DNA of 24,343 nt, from positions 1-24,343 of IMG/VR virus record IMGVR_UViG_3300021964_000518; one strand, written 5' to 3'. The DNA comes from a virus. Both the position numbers and the translations under genes were made by a program. The notes beneath the pieces are model-generated. The model had not been told where the DNA came from. It saw only the letters and a program-made list of their open reading frames with translations, and ran no database searches. Shown here piece by piece: positions 16,313 through 23,643 of this stretch (the first letter of the stretch is position 1; every line of letters begins with the position of its first letter).

Positions 16313-16964
16313 AAGCGTAGCAAGTACAAATACACTAGAACAGTTTAGAACGACTTTTAATAGTCTGGCAACTGATTTAGGTGATATCGCAAGCATAACA
16401 AGTGCTTCTGGTACGATTGCAAGTGCAACGGATGTTGTTGAAGCAGTTACATCATTAAACACAAAGGTTGATTCAATTGTTGCAGGTACATCTGTTTTTA
16501 CTGGTTCAATTATTTTTGAAGGTACAACTGATGATAGTTTTGAAACTACTCTGGCGGTAGAAGATCCAACAGCGGATAGAACAATTACAATACCAAATGT
16601 CACAGGTACTATTACAATTAATGATGCAACACAGACTTTAACGAACAAGACTTTGACAAGTCCTACAGTTTCAGGACTTACATTTTCTGATAGTTCTATC
16701 ATATTTGAGGGTTCAACAGCAGATAGTTTTGAAACAACGATTACTGTGACTGACCCAACAGCAGATAGAACGATTACAATACCTAATGTGACAGGTACTG
16801 TACTGACGACTGGTAACTCAGACAGTCCTGCTACAACGACAAGTTCTAGTGATGTCGATTTTCTTCTTGTAGATGACGGCGGCACTATGAAAAAAATAAC
16901 AACTGCTAATTCAGGATTAGCAACAAATGCTTTCGCAATTGCTCAAGCGGTTGCATTAGGATAA
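16302..16964 (+). CDS. Tail-fibre-type structural protein with a 63-residue repeat
   Basis: The protein has 220 residues. The N-terminus (TLEQFRTTFNSLATDLGDI) is a usual start of fibre or attachment proteins in marine phages. Two copies of a beta repeat begin at residues 69 and 132 (SIIFEG...DSFETT...DPTADRTITIPNVTGT), 63 residues apart. Between them is NDATQTLTNKTLTSPTVSGL, a phrase common in fibre shafts. Near the end 'VDFLLVDDGGTMKKITTAN' resembles repeats of the 214-residue protein at 19419. The start overlaps the previous gene, with no separate leader. Confidence 0.8.
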   Translation: MADRSVASTNTLEQFRTTFNSLATDLGDIASITSASGTIASATDVVEAVTSLNTKVDSIVAGTSVFTGSIIFEGTTDDSFETTLAVEDPTADRTITIPNVTGTITINDATQTLTNKTLTSPTVSGLTFSDSSIIFEGSTADSFETTITVTDPTADRTITIPNVTGTVLTTGNSDSPATTTSSSDVDFLLVDDGGTMKKITTANSGLATNAFAIAQAVALG

Positions 16965-16965
16965 G

Positions 16966-16973
16966 TATAAATA
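16966..16973 (+). promoter_or_regulatory. Exact T4 late promoter TATAAATA
   Basis: A perfect match in the 28-base gap before the 122-residue protein. The expected start near 16979 leaves about 14 leader bases with AGGA at 16981-16984 as ribosome site. Confidence 0.7.
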
Positions 16974-16992
16974 GTAAAAAAGGATATAAAAG

Positions 16993-17361
16993 ATGGCTAA
17001 CGATTTTAAAAGATTTGCTGTAACAAATGTAAATACTTCGTCTGGTGCTTCTGCGAGTGCAGTATATACTGTTCCTGCAGGTGCAGGTTCCTCTGCATTA
17101 GAGAGCATAGTTATCGGGATCACTATTGCAAATACATCATCAGCAGGTATTACTGCTAATGTATTTTTAGACAATAATACAGGTTCAAATGATGTGTATA
17201 TTGTCAAAAATGCAAGTATTCCTGCAGGTTCCTCACTTGAGGTCATGTCAGGAAACAAACTTGTATTACAAAATAGTGGATCTGCCGGTGATGTATTAAG
17301 AGTTTCAGCAAGTGCTTCTAGTAGTGCTGATGCATTAGTTTCAGTATTAGAAGATGTATAA
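16993..17361 (+). CDS. Small beta-rich fibre/attachment protein (paralogue of the gene at 20080)
   Basis: The protein has 122 residues, is Ser/Ala/Gly-rich and predicted all-beta. It has 'IVIGITIANTSSAGITANVFLDNNTGSN' in the middle, then IPAGSSLEV and a final SVLEDV. The order of these phrases matches the 121-residue protein at 20080-20445 (INSIIIANVDGSSSADITVE, VNNGSN, VPADATLVV, SGEILDDA), so they look like diverged copies of one fold. It is probably a small virion or fibre-tip subunit; no motif defines the ligand. Confidence 0.75.
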   Translation: MANDFKRFAVTNVNTSSGASASAVYTVPAGAGSSALESIVIGITIANTSSAGITANVFLDNNTGSNDVYIVKNASIPAGSSLEVMSGNKLVLQNSGSAGDVLRVSASASSSADALVSVLEDV

Positions 17362-17371
17362 GGATAAGTAA

Positions 17372-18106
17372 ATGGCATATTTAGGTTCAAGACCCTCGAC
17401 TAACTTTAGAGTCGCACCTACAAAAGATACTTTTACAGGTGATGGCTCTACAACAACATTTGATTTAGCAAACAAAGTACCAGCAGGTGGTGAGAATGCT
17501 TTACAAGTGTTTGTTGAAAATGTTAGACAAGAACCAGGTAGTGGTAAGGCATACACACTAGGAGCAGATGGATCAGGTGATTTAAAAAGAATTACATTCT
17601 CTAGTGCGCCAGTCGCTTCAGCAGAAATATATGTCATCACAACTTTTAGTAATGAAGCATTTATTTCAAACACAGATTTAAATGGTTCAGAGTTTGTATT
17701 AGATGCAGATGGTGACACAACTATTACAGCAGATACAGACGATACAATAGATATTAAGATTAATGGGGCAGATGATTTTCAGTTTACAGCAAATAACTTT
17801 AATGTATTATCAGGATCAACTTTAACTATTGATAGTGGTGCGACAATAAATAATAGTGGTACTGCTAGTGGATTTAAACCTGCAGCAGGTGATTACACTA
17901 CAAACAAATCACATACAGGTGATGGTTCAACTACTGTGTTTGCATTAGGTGTAAGTAGTCGAGCAGTAGATGATGTTTTGGTTTTCGTTAATGGAATATG
18001 TATGACACCAACAGATGACTATACTATATCAGGAACAAATTTAACTTTCATAACTGCTCCAGCGAGTAGTGCAGAAATAACTTTTAGGTTTTTACCAATT
18101 GCATAG
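17372..18106 (+). CDS. Tail-fibre protein with duplicated GDGSTT module
   Basis: The protein has 244 residues. It opens MAYLGSRPSTNFRVAPTKD, a usual start for marine-phage fibre proteins. A module of about 65 residues starting FTGDGSTTTF occurs near residue 21 and again near 183 (HTGDGSTTVF), each ending in a 'FSSAPVASAEI' or 'ITAPASSAEI' strand. The stretch between (about 110-170) is a Thr/Asp/Ser-rich beta shaft (DGDTTITADTDDTIDIKING). The same module occurs in the protein at 19419. It is likely a short fibre or an adaptor joining a fibre to the baseplate. The stop is eight bases before the next gene. Confidence 0.8.
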   Translation: MAYLGSRPSTNFRVAPTKDTFTGDGSTTTFDLANKVPAGGENALQVFVENVRQEPGSGKAYTLGADGSGDLKRITFSSAPVASAEIYVITTFSNEAFISNTDLNGSEFVLDADGDTTITADTDDTIDIKINGADDFQFTANNFNVLSGSTLTIDSGATINNSGTASGFKPAAGDYTTNKSHTGDGSTTVFALGVSSRAVDDVLVFVNGICMTPTDDYTISGTNLTFITAPASSAEITFRFLPIA

Positions 18107-18114
18107 GAAATAAA

Positions 18115-19218
18115 ATGGGAACAATAACAAGAGCATTCGCAAACAACTTAATCGAAAGAGCTGGTCCAGTAAGACCAACTTCAAAACCAATAATAATAAA
18201 TGGCGATATGTCTATTGCACAGAGGGGTACTTCAGTTTCTAGTATTACGACTGGTGGGTATAAAACATTAGACAGATTTAACATAGATATTAACAGTGCG
18301 GGAACTTGGACTATGTCACAATCAACAACAGTACCTAGCGGTCAAGGTTTTGCTACTTCTTTAAAAATGGATTGTACTACTGCTGATGCTTCTTTATCAG
18401 CTAGTGATTATTTGATTGTTAGAACATTACTTGAAGGTCAAAATCTACAACAATTAAAATTTGGAACTTCTTCAGCAGAAAGTTTAACTTTGTCTTTTTG
18501 GGTTAGAAGCAATAAAACAGGAACTTATGCAGTTTGGTTTTATGCAGATGTAGGAAATAAATCATTTTCAAAAACTTATACGATAGATAGTGCAGATACT
18601 TGGGAAAAGAAAACAATAACTATTAATGGAGATACTGCTTCAAGTTTTAGCAATAATAATAGTATTGGTTTAAGAATTAATTGGTATTTAGCATCAGGTA
18701 CAACATACACATCAGGAACTTTACCTACTAATTGGCAAACAGATTCAAATGGCGACAGAGCAGTCGGTCAAGTAAACCTCGCTGACAACACAGCTAACGA
18801 ATGGTACATCACAGGTGTTCAATTAGAAGTAGGCGAATATACTTCTTCTACTTTACCACCTTTTCAACATGAAAGTTTTGGAGATAATTTACTAAGATGT
18901 CAAAGGTATTTAGAATTTTCAAGTGATTACGGTGCTGATTATGCAAGTGGTATTGCCTCTTGTGTGATAATGGATATGGGTGGGGCACATCCTATCTATG
19001 TGCCCATGTCCTATAATGTTTATAAGAGAGCCGCACCAACAATGACTTTTTACAATAGTAATAGCGGTGCAACAGGCACATGGAGAACTAATGTTCCAGA
19101 AGACAAGTCTATTTCTGGAACATCAATTTCAGCACAAGGATTTTCAACTAATAGTAGTGATTTAGGTGGCGATGGTAGAAGTTCAAGTGGAACATGGAAA
19201 GCGGAGTCTGAATTATGA
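18115..19218 (+). CDS. Tail-fibre protein with carbohydrate-binding-like beta-sandwich
   Basis: The protein has 367 residues. Residues about 24-52 (PIIINGDMSIAQRGTS...TTGGYKTLDRF) form a widely shared phage fibre motif. The following 180 residues read as a jelly-roll sandwich with 'LTLSFWVRSNKTGTYAVWFY' and 'NEWYITGVQLEVGEYTSSTLPPF', typical of CBM-like fibre domains. 'LLRCQRYLEFSSDYGA' after it is also common in these proteins. It ends WKAESEL, the usual C-terminal signature. It probably binds host surface sugars. The stop overlaps the next start by four bases (ATGA). Confidence 0.83.
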   Translation: MGTITRAFANNLIERAGPVRPTSKPIIINGDMSIAQRGTSVSSITTGGYKTLDRFNIDINSAGTWTMSQSTTVPSGQGFATSLKMDCTTADASLSASDYLIVRTLLEGQNLQQLKFGTSSAESLTLSFWVRSNKTGTYAVWFYADVGNKSFSKTYTIDSADTWEKKTITINGDTASSFSNNNSIGLRINWYLASGTTYTSGTLPTNWQTDSNGDRAVGQVNLADNTANEWYITGVQLEVGEYTSSTLPPFQHESFGDNLLRCQRYLEFSSDYGADYASGIASCVIMDMGGAHPIYVPMSYNVYKRAAPTMTFYNSNSGATGTWRTNVPEDKSISGTSISAQGFSTNSSDLGGDGRSSSGTWKAESEL

Positions 19219-19400
19219 TATCTATTGATAATATAACAAATGTAAAGAAAAATAAAGTTGGTAGTGTTTTTGATAATACTTATCAAGTAACATTATCAAA
19301 TAGTGAAATTATAACTGTACCAAAAGATGAAGCTAACATAGACTATCAAGAAATCCTTCAATGGGTAGCAGATGGTAACACAATACAGGAAGCAGATTAG
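19215..19400 (+). CDS. Small fibre-associated protein
   Basis: The protein has 61 residues. The first two thirds are beta-like with 'GSVFDNTYQVTLSNSEIITVP'. The end 'DYQEILQWVADGNTIQEAD' is a motif I recall at the end of small proteins behind phage fibre genes. Four-base ATGA overlap with the fibre gene before it indicates coupled translation, fitting a partner or assembly role for that fibre. No enzymatic motif. Confidence 0.7.
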   Translation: MISIDNITNVKKNKVGSVFDNTYQVTLSNSEIITVPKDEANIDYQEILQWVADGNTIQEAD

Positions 19401-19403
19401 GAG

Positions 19404-19411
19404 AATAAATA
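19404..19411 (+). promoter_or_regulatory. T4-type late promoter motif (AATAAATA)
   Basis: One mismatch to TATAAATA, seven bases before the next ATG. By T4 spacing the transcript would start at 19417, with only two leader bases, so it would lack a ribosome site unless the true start lies further upstream. Confidence 0.45.
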
Positions 19412-19418
19412 AAAGAGT

Positions 19419-20063
19419 ATGGCATACATAGCAAGAGAACCAAGTTACGGAGCATTTGAGAGACAATCTCTGACAGCAGATGGATCTACTACAACATTTA
19501 CATTAAATTATACAGTAGGATCAAGTTCATCTATTTTAGTATCCGTTGCCGGTGTTGTTCAAGACCCAACAGGTGCTTATGGTATAACAAATGGTGGTAC
19601 TCAAATAGTTTTTACTGCCGCACCAACAAGTGGTGATACAGTCTTTGTTATATTCTTAGGATTTGGTTTAGATAGTTCTGCTCTATTATCTACAAGCACA
19701 ATCACATCACAAACAGATTTAACAACAGGCATAGAAGGTGCTGATTCTATATTAGTTCATGATAATTCAGCAAGTGCCTTAAAAGAAGTTACTTTAGCAA
19801 ATTTAGTAACTGGTCAAACAGATTTAACAACAGGCATAGAAGGTGCTGATGAATTGTTATTATTTGATAGTTCAGCAACTGATGTAAAAAAAGTAAACTT
19901 AGATAATTTAATAATTGGACAAACAGCATTGACTACTACAGCAGATGATGATGTTTTTTTAATATATGATACAGACGCAACAGAGATTAAGAAGGTAACA
20001 AAAGCTAATCTTAACTTTACAAGTCCAGGTAAGGCAGTAGCGTTCAGTTTAATATTTGGATAA
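19419..20063 (+). CDS. Tail-fibre protein with a 35-residue repeat array
   Basis: The protein has 214 residues. Residues 1-80 carry one GDGSTT-type module (LTADGSTTTFTLNYTVGSS to TSGDTVFVIFLG), as in the protein at 17372. From about residue 97 there is a 35-residue repeat: two close copies of QTDLTTGIEGAD followed by a variant of 'LVHDNSASALKEVTLANL', and a third diverged copy (QTALTTTADDDVFLIYDTDATEIKKVTKANLN). The DNA of the first two copies is identical over 36 bases. It is a fibre shaft or adaptor protein; the repeats probably form a trimeric beta structure. RBS weak; AAAGAG precedes the ATG. Confidence 0.8.
   Translation: MAYIAREPSYGAFERQSLTADGSTTTFTLNYTVGSSSSILVSVAGVVQDPTGAYGITNGGTQIVFTAAPTSGDTVFVIFLGFGLDSSALLSTSTITSQTDLTTGIEGADSILVHDNSASALKEVTLANLVTGQTDLTTGIEGADELLLFDSSATDVKKVNLDNLIIGQTALTTTADDDVFLIYDTDATEIKKVTKANLNFTSPGKAVAFSLIFG
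19710..19745 (+). repeat. 36-base in-frame repeat, copy 1
   Basis: Identical to 19815-19850, 105 bases (35 codons) apart. It begins caaacagatttaacaacagg and encodes QTDLTTGIEGAD in the fibre protein. Confidence 0.95.
19815..19850 (+). repeat. 36-base in-frame repeat, copy 2
   Basis: Perfect copy of 19710-19745. The third repeat unit further on has diverged, so this pair is a recent duplication or gene-conversion product. Confidence 0.95.
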
Positions 20064-20069
20064 TAAATA
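20062..20069 (+). promoter_or_regulatory. T4-type late promoter motif (AATAAATA) overlapping a stop codon
   Basis: The motif shares bases with the TAA stop of the fibre gene and is followed by GGAG, the ribosome site of the next gene. A T4-spaced start near 20075 would exclude that ribosome site from the new transcript. Confidence 0.4.
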
Positions 20070-20079
20070 GGAGAATAAA

Positions 20080-20445
20080 ATGGCAACACCAAATTTAGTA
20101 AATGTCACATCTATAACTCCATTTACTATTGCAGGAGCGGTAACCAATAGTGCAACAGATGTAATAGATGTTGCTGCTGATAAAGTTAGAAAAATAAATT
20201 CTATCATTATTGCAAATGTAGATGGTTCAAGTTCTGCTGACATAACTGTGGAAGTTTCTGTAAATAATGGTTCTAACTATTATAAACTGGCAAGCACAGT
20301 TGCTGTACCGGCAGACGCTACTCTGGTAGTATTGGATAAAAATTCACAAATTTACTTAGATGAAACAGATTTACTTAGATTAACAGCTTCCGCTAACGGA
20401 GATTTAGAATATGTTATATCTGGTGAAATTTTAGATGACGCATAG
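20080..20445 (+). CDS. Small beta-rich fibre/attachment protein (paralogue of the gene at 16993)
   Basis: The protein has 121 residues, probably all-beta. 'KINSIIIANVDGSSSADITVEVSVNNGSNYYKLASTVAVPADATLVVLDKNSQIYLDETDLLRL' (cut here over residues about 44-107) aligns by eye in order with the 122-residue protein upstream. GGAG lies six bases before the ATG. Placed between a repeat-containing fibre and the Gly-rich protein, it is likely a virion component of the distal fibre. Ligand or partner unknown. Confidence 0.75.
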   Translation: MATPNLVNVTSITPFTIAGAVTNSATDVIDVAADKVRKINSIIIANVDGSSSADITVEVSVNNGSNYYKLASTVAVPADATLVVLDKNSQIYLDETDLLRLTASANGDLEYVISGEILDDA

Positions 20446-20454
20446 GATTAACTA

Positions 20455-21786
20455 ATGGGTACAAGATTAATTGGTAAAGCAAAATCGACATTAAAGACAG
20501 CTGGTACTAAAACATTTGGTGCTAAAACTGAAAACGATTTATTAGCATTATTTCAAAATGCTGTAACAGCAGGTTCTATTACTGGTGTTTACAGTATGCA
20601 AGAAGTATATCAAGATGAATTAAATGATGATTGGATTGCTGATCAAAAAGCAACCACCGCTAGAGCTCAAACAGGTGGAACAATGACTTTAAATTCAGTA
20701 TCATTAGGTAGTTATGATTATACTTATGTTGGTGGTAATCAAACTGTATCATCTTTTACAAATTCAGATTATTTTACAACAACAACAGATAGTAACAGTG
20801 CATTAGTTTATATTGATGGTGACTTCACTATTGATTCTGGTCAAGTATTTGTTCCATCAAATAGAAAACTATTTACAGCGATATATGTTGCTGGTAATTT
20901 AACTGTCAACGGAAAAATTGTTATGGATAGTCGAGGTGCTAATCACAGTCCTGCTGGTTCTCCTCGTTCATCTGCTAACATTAAATTAATTAGTCCTGGA
21001 ACATATTCAGGTGTTCCTGACCCACAAATACCTTCAAGCGGAGGTTCTGCAGGTTCAGGTACTACTGCTTCACCTGGCACTATCAATGCTCAAGGAACAG
21101 CGGGTGCCGCTGGTTCTGCCGGAGGCACAGGTGGTGGCGGTGGTGGTAATGCTACTATTGGTGGTTCTACTTACGGTGGTGGACCTTCTACTGGTGGTAA
21201 TGGTTCAGCAGGAACAAGTTTCTCAGGTGGTACTGGAGGCGGTGGTACTGCTTCACTAACATCATCTCCCTCTCCAAATACTAATGGTGGAAATGCTACA
21301 TCTAATGGAGGTGCTGGCGGAAATTCTGCTCCTTCACCAACTCACTATACAAGTGGAGGAGGTGGAGGTAATCCTGGTGGTTTTGGAAGAAATGCTGGGG
21401 GAGCTGACTCACCAAATGCTTACGGATTAGATGGTACTGGTGGTGTTTTAGTAATTTATGTTGTAGGTAATTATACAGGTTCAGGTGAAGTTTCCGCTGA
21501 TGGTAGAAATATGTTTTATAGACAATTTCAAACAGGTTTTGGTGGTAGTGTAGGTGGAGGTTCTGTAACAATCTTTGTTGGTGGAACTGATAGTGGTCCA
21601 ACACCAACTGCTGCTGGCGGACAAGGACAAGGTGGTCCATCAGATACAGGTGCTATACCTGCTACTTCATTCTACGACAATTCAATAAATCCTGCTGGTT
21701 TTGGTGTAGGTGGTCATGGTAATTCATCAACAGGTGGATACGGTGGCGCTGGAACAGCAAGAAAATTAAGTTTAACAAGTAGTTAA
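20455..21786 (+). CDS. Glycine-rich putative receptor-binding adhesin
   Basis: The protein has 443 residues. About 1-110 is an ordinary folded attachment region. About 115-185 shows beta strands like a solenoid (YIDGDFTIDSG..., IYVAGNLTVNGKIV). Residues about 195-330 and 360-435 are very Gly-rich, with GGTGGGGGG, GGTGGGG and GGGGGNPGGFG runs separated by Ser/Thr/Asn/Pro loops. Such Gly-rich stretches are known from T4-family gp38 adhesins, where they pack as polyglycine-II helices and present variable loops to the host receptor. The last gene position in the fibre series fits a tip protein. It is larger than gp38 (about 260), so homology is not claimed. AGGA precedes the start. Confidence 0.75.
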   Translation: MGTRLIGKAKSTLKTAGTKTFGAKTENDLLALFQNAVTAGSITGVYSMQEVYQDELNDDWIADQKATTARAQTGGTMTLNSVSLGSYDYTYVGGNQTVSSFTNSDYFTTTTDSNSALVYIDGDFTIDSGQVFVPSNRKLFTAIYVAGNLTVNGKIVMDSRGANHSPAGSPRSSANIKLISPGTYSGVPDPQIPSSGGSAGSGTTASPGTINAQGTAGAAGSAGGTGGGGGGNATIGGSTYGGGPSTGGNGSAGTSFSGGTGGGGTASLTSSPSPNTNGGNATSNGGAGGNSAPSPTHYTSGGGGGNPGGFGRNAGGADSPNAYGLDGTGGVLVIYVVGNYTGSGEVSADGRNMFYRQFQTGFGGSVGGGSVTIFVGGTDSGPTPTAAGGQGQGGPSDTGAIPATSFYDNSINPAGFGVGGHGNSSTGGYGGAGTARKLSLTSS

Positions 21787-21788
21787 TC

Positions 21789-22208
21789 ATGGCAGTAACA
21801 TTAGATACAACAAAGAAATATTTCTTTCACAATATTTACGGTGATGCTCAAACATTATTAGATACATTACCTTCAGATGTTGTGGCAGTTCCTGCTGGGT
21901 GGTCACCTGAAGCAGAAACAAATAGAGAAGAACACTCAACAGCATTAGGACAATCACCAAATGCTTATCCAACAATATTTTATTATAGAGATGAATTTGA
22001 TATGACAATCACAACAACAGATGTAGAAGATCATCCAAATGCTAGTGCGATTATTACAGAGGATGGTAATGAAGTTTTTAAATATGCTACAACTATGGTT
22101 GCTGGTTGGTACCAATGTCGTATCTATAAAATTTTTGAGAAACCATGGAGTTGGACTCAGATAAACACAGAAATACAAAGACGAATTGATAATAATATTG
22201 TGTCATAA
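21789..22208 (+). CDS. Conserved-type phage protein behind the adhesin, unknown function
   Basis: The protein has 139 residues. It starts MAVTLDTTKKYFFHNIYGDAQ and has a Trp-rich C-terminal region (AGWYQCRIYKIFEKPWSWTQ) ending in a charged helix (INTEIQRRIDNN). No signal, membrane segment or catalytic motif is visible. It starts two bases after the adhesin stop, which suggests a role in adhesin assembly or attachment, as for fibre chaperones placed directly downstream of fibres. That is position-based inference. Its stop codon forms part of a late promoter motif. Confidence 0.7.
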   Translation: MAVTLDTTKKYFFHNIYGDAQTLLDTLPSDVVAVPAGWSPEAETNREEHSTALGQSPNAYPTIFYYRDEFDMTITTTDVEDHPNASAIITEDGNEVFKYATTMVAGWYQCRIYKIFEKPWSWTQINTEIQRRIDNNIVS

Positions 22209-22211
22209 ATA
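22204..22211 (+). promoter_or_regulatory. T4-type late promoter motif (CATAAATA) ahead of the cupin unit
   Basis: One mismatch to TATAAATA, fused to the preceding TAA stop. The predicted start near 22217 leaves GAAAGG as ribosome site for the cupin gene at 22235. Confidence 0.55.
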
Positions 22212-22234
22212 ATTTAAAAATTGAAAGGTATATC

Positions 22235-22648
22235 ATGGCTAGTTTTGATACTAAACACATTTTTTTCGATAAAGAAAATCCAAACACACCCGGAACAACA
22301 ATCTCATATGTAAGTAATACATTTACAAGAACAATGTATTTCAAAAAAGCAGGTGATAAAGAAATGGGTCACTCACACAATTACGATCATGTTACATTAT
22401 TAGCATTAGGTAAAATTAAAATAACTGTTGGTGACAAAGAAACAGAATTTACAGCACCTAAAAATATTCTTATAAAGAAAAATGTCAATCACATTGTAGA
22501 AGCATTAGAAGATGGTACATTGTGTTATTGTGTTCACCCTCTACATGATAGAAACAATCCTGAATATATTTTAGATCCTGATTCTATACCTGAGCAAAGT
22601 AGTCATGCATTACCTAGACAATATGTTCCTATAAACAATGATGAGTAA
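22235..22648 (+). CDS. Cupin-fold protein
   Basis: The protein has 137 residues with a single small cupin barrel. Motif 1 is HSHNYDH at residues 46-52 (candidate ligands His46, His48 and His52) followed by 'VTLLALGKIKITVGDKE'. Motif 2 is 'PKNILIKKNVNHIVEALEDGTLCYCVHPL' with His86, then Cys97, Cys99 and His101. The set suggests a bound metal such as iron, nickel or zinc. Cupins range from dioxygenases and isomerases to simple binding proteins, so the reaction cannot be assigned. It begins the three-gene unit with a 2OG oxygenase-like and a TusA-like gene, and its last 11 bases overlap the next frame. GAAAGG precedes the ATG. Confidence 0.8.
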   Translation: MASFDTKHIFFDKENPNTPGTTISYVSNTFTRTMYFKKAGDKEMGHSHNYDHVTLLALGKIKITVGDKETEFTAPKNILIKKNVNHIVEALEDGTLCYCVHPLHDRNNPEYILDPDSIPEQSSHALPRQYVPINNDE

Positions 22649-23441
22649 TTTTTATTCTACTTGCATAGATAATTTTTTAGAAGATCCTGATAAACTCATT
22701 GATTTTTCAAAAAAATTACCATGGAAACCTACATCGGGAAACTTTCCCGGAACTAGAACACCTGCATTTCATGATATAAATGAAGATTTAAATACATACT
22801 TATCTTTAAAAATATTATCTGTTTATTTTGATTTTAACATACAAGAAAATATAGATAATGTCACTTGGGATAAATCTCAAATATATTTTCAAAAAGTAAA
22901 AAAATTTTCGAATAAGGTTAAAAGCTCTTTTAACAAAGGATGGATTCATAAAGATAATGAACAATTAGCATTTGTCATTTACCTTAATAAAAATATTCCT
23001 GATGTCGCAGGCACAAATGTTTACACATTAAAAGAAGATGTTGATGAAGATTATTTAAGAGAAAAAATGAAATGGAATATGGTGTTAAAACATTGGTTCT
23101 ACACAGGTCAAAATGTAAAAGAAAATGAGTATAAAAACTCAATAGAAGAAATAGAAAACCATTTTGATGAATCTATTTTATTTAAACCTCGATACAATAG
23201 GTTGGTTGTTTATGGTCAAGATTTTCATTCTGCTAATAATTATTGGATGCCAAATGAAGAAGAACGATTCTTTATAGTAGGGTTTATGAATGGAATTAAA
23301 TGTAAAAATTTTCCATTACAGCGAATAAAAAATAAAGTTATAGATAAGAACATAAAGAAAAATTTAGTAATTAAAAAATTGTTAAGTCCACAAAGAATGA
23401 TAAAGGATAATGTATATGATAAAATTGCATTTCGAAAGTAA
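22638..23441 (+). CDS. 2-oxoglutarate/Fe(II)-dependent oxygenase-like protein
   Basis: The protein has 267 residues. The double-stranded beta-helix pattern is recognisable: HKD at 104-106 gives the HxD iron ligands, followed by 'AFVIYLN'. His197 in 'RLVVYGQDFHSANNYW' gives the distal His, and Arg210 in 'ERFFIVGFMN' is placed to bind 2-oxoglutarate. The family resembles prolyl-hydroxylase-type tail-region oxygenases of marine myophages. About 220-267 is an unusually Lys-rich tail (KNKVIDKNIKKNLVIKK). Substrate unknown; fibre or host proteins are candidates. It overlaps the cupin frame by 11 bases (ATG at 22638, alternative 22641) and the TusA-like frame by 26. Confidence 0.8.
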   Translation: MMSNFYSTCIDNFLEDPDKLIDFSKKLPWKPTSGNFPGTRTPAFHDINEDLNTYLSLKILSVYFDFNIQENIDNVTWDKSQIYFQKVKKFSNKVKSSFNKGWIHKDNEQLAFVIYLNKNIPDVAGTNVYTLKEDVDEDYLREKMKWNMVLKHWFYTGQNVKENEYKNSIEEIENHFDESILFKPRYNRLVVYGQDFHSANNYWMPNEEERFFIVGFMNGIKCKNFPLQRIKNKVIDKNIKKNLVIKKLLSPQRMIKDNVYDKIAFRK

Positions 23442-23643
23442 ACATTGTCCTGATATTGTTTTAGATTTACAGTCAAAAGTAAAAACATTAACAGAATCAG
23501 ATGACATAACTTTATATACGACAGATCCATTATCACCAATTGATGTAAAGTATCTTTGTTATACGAGAAAAGATTTAGAATTTATTTCTCATACAAAAGA
23601 TAATGAAACATATACAATCAATTTAAAGTATTATTATACATAA
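23416..23643 (+). CDS. TusA-like sulfurtransferase-family small protein
   Basis: From the preferred ATG at 23416 it has 75 residues, close to E. coli TusA (81). The N-terminus has Cys-Pro at 11-12 (KHCPD) followed by a helix. Then comes 'ITLYTTDPLSPIDVKYLCY', matching the TusA core '.l.v..tDp....Di...c', and a last strand 'YTINLKY'. TusA passes sulfur on the Cys of its Cys-Pro motif to tRNA thiolation, molybdopterin or other routes. The second Pro of the usual CPxP is Ile14, not Pro. An ATG at 23410 is only three bases from AGG; the 23416 start has nine. The frame overlaps the oxygenase end. Function inferred from pattern only. Confidence 0.7.
   Translation: MIKLHFESKHCPDIVLDLQSKVKTLTESDDITLYTTDPLSPIDVKYLCYTRKDLEFISHTKDNETYTINLKYYYT

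Noticed and set aside
16286-16885. 199-codon open frame on the - strand opposite the 220-residue fibre gene
   Set aside because: Its Val/Ser/Ile-rich composition is the mirror of the Thr/Asn/Asp-rich fibre repeat; it lacks a ribosome site, and the + strand frame has clear fibre motifs.
19710-19850. Direct repeats considered as a CRISPR or attachment site
   Set aside because: Only two copies, in frame within a fibre gene, with the intervening sequence also coding a protein repeat; no array, no integrase.
21302-21640. 112-codon open frame on the - strand with many His, Leu and Gln
   Set aside because: It is the reverse reading of the Gly-rich adhesin codons (ggt/gga), giving low-complexity His/Leu/Gln sequence; shadow frame.
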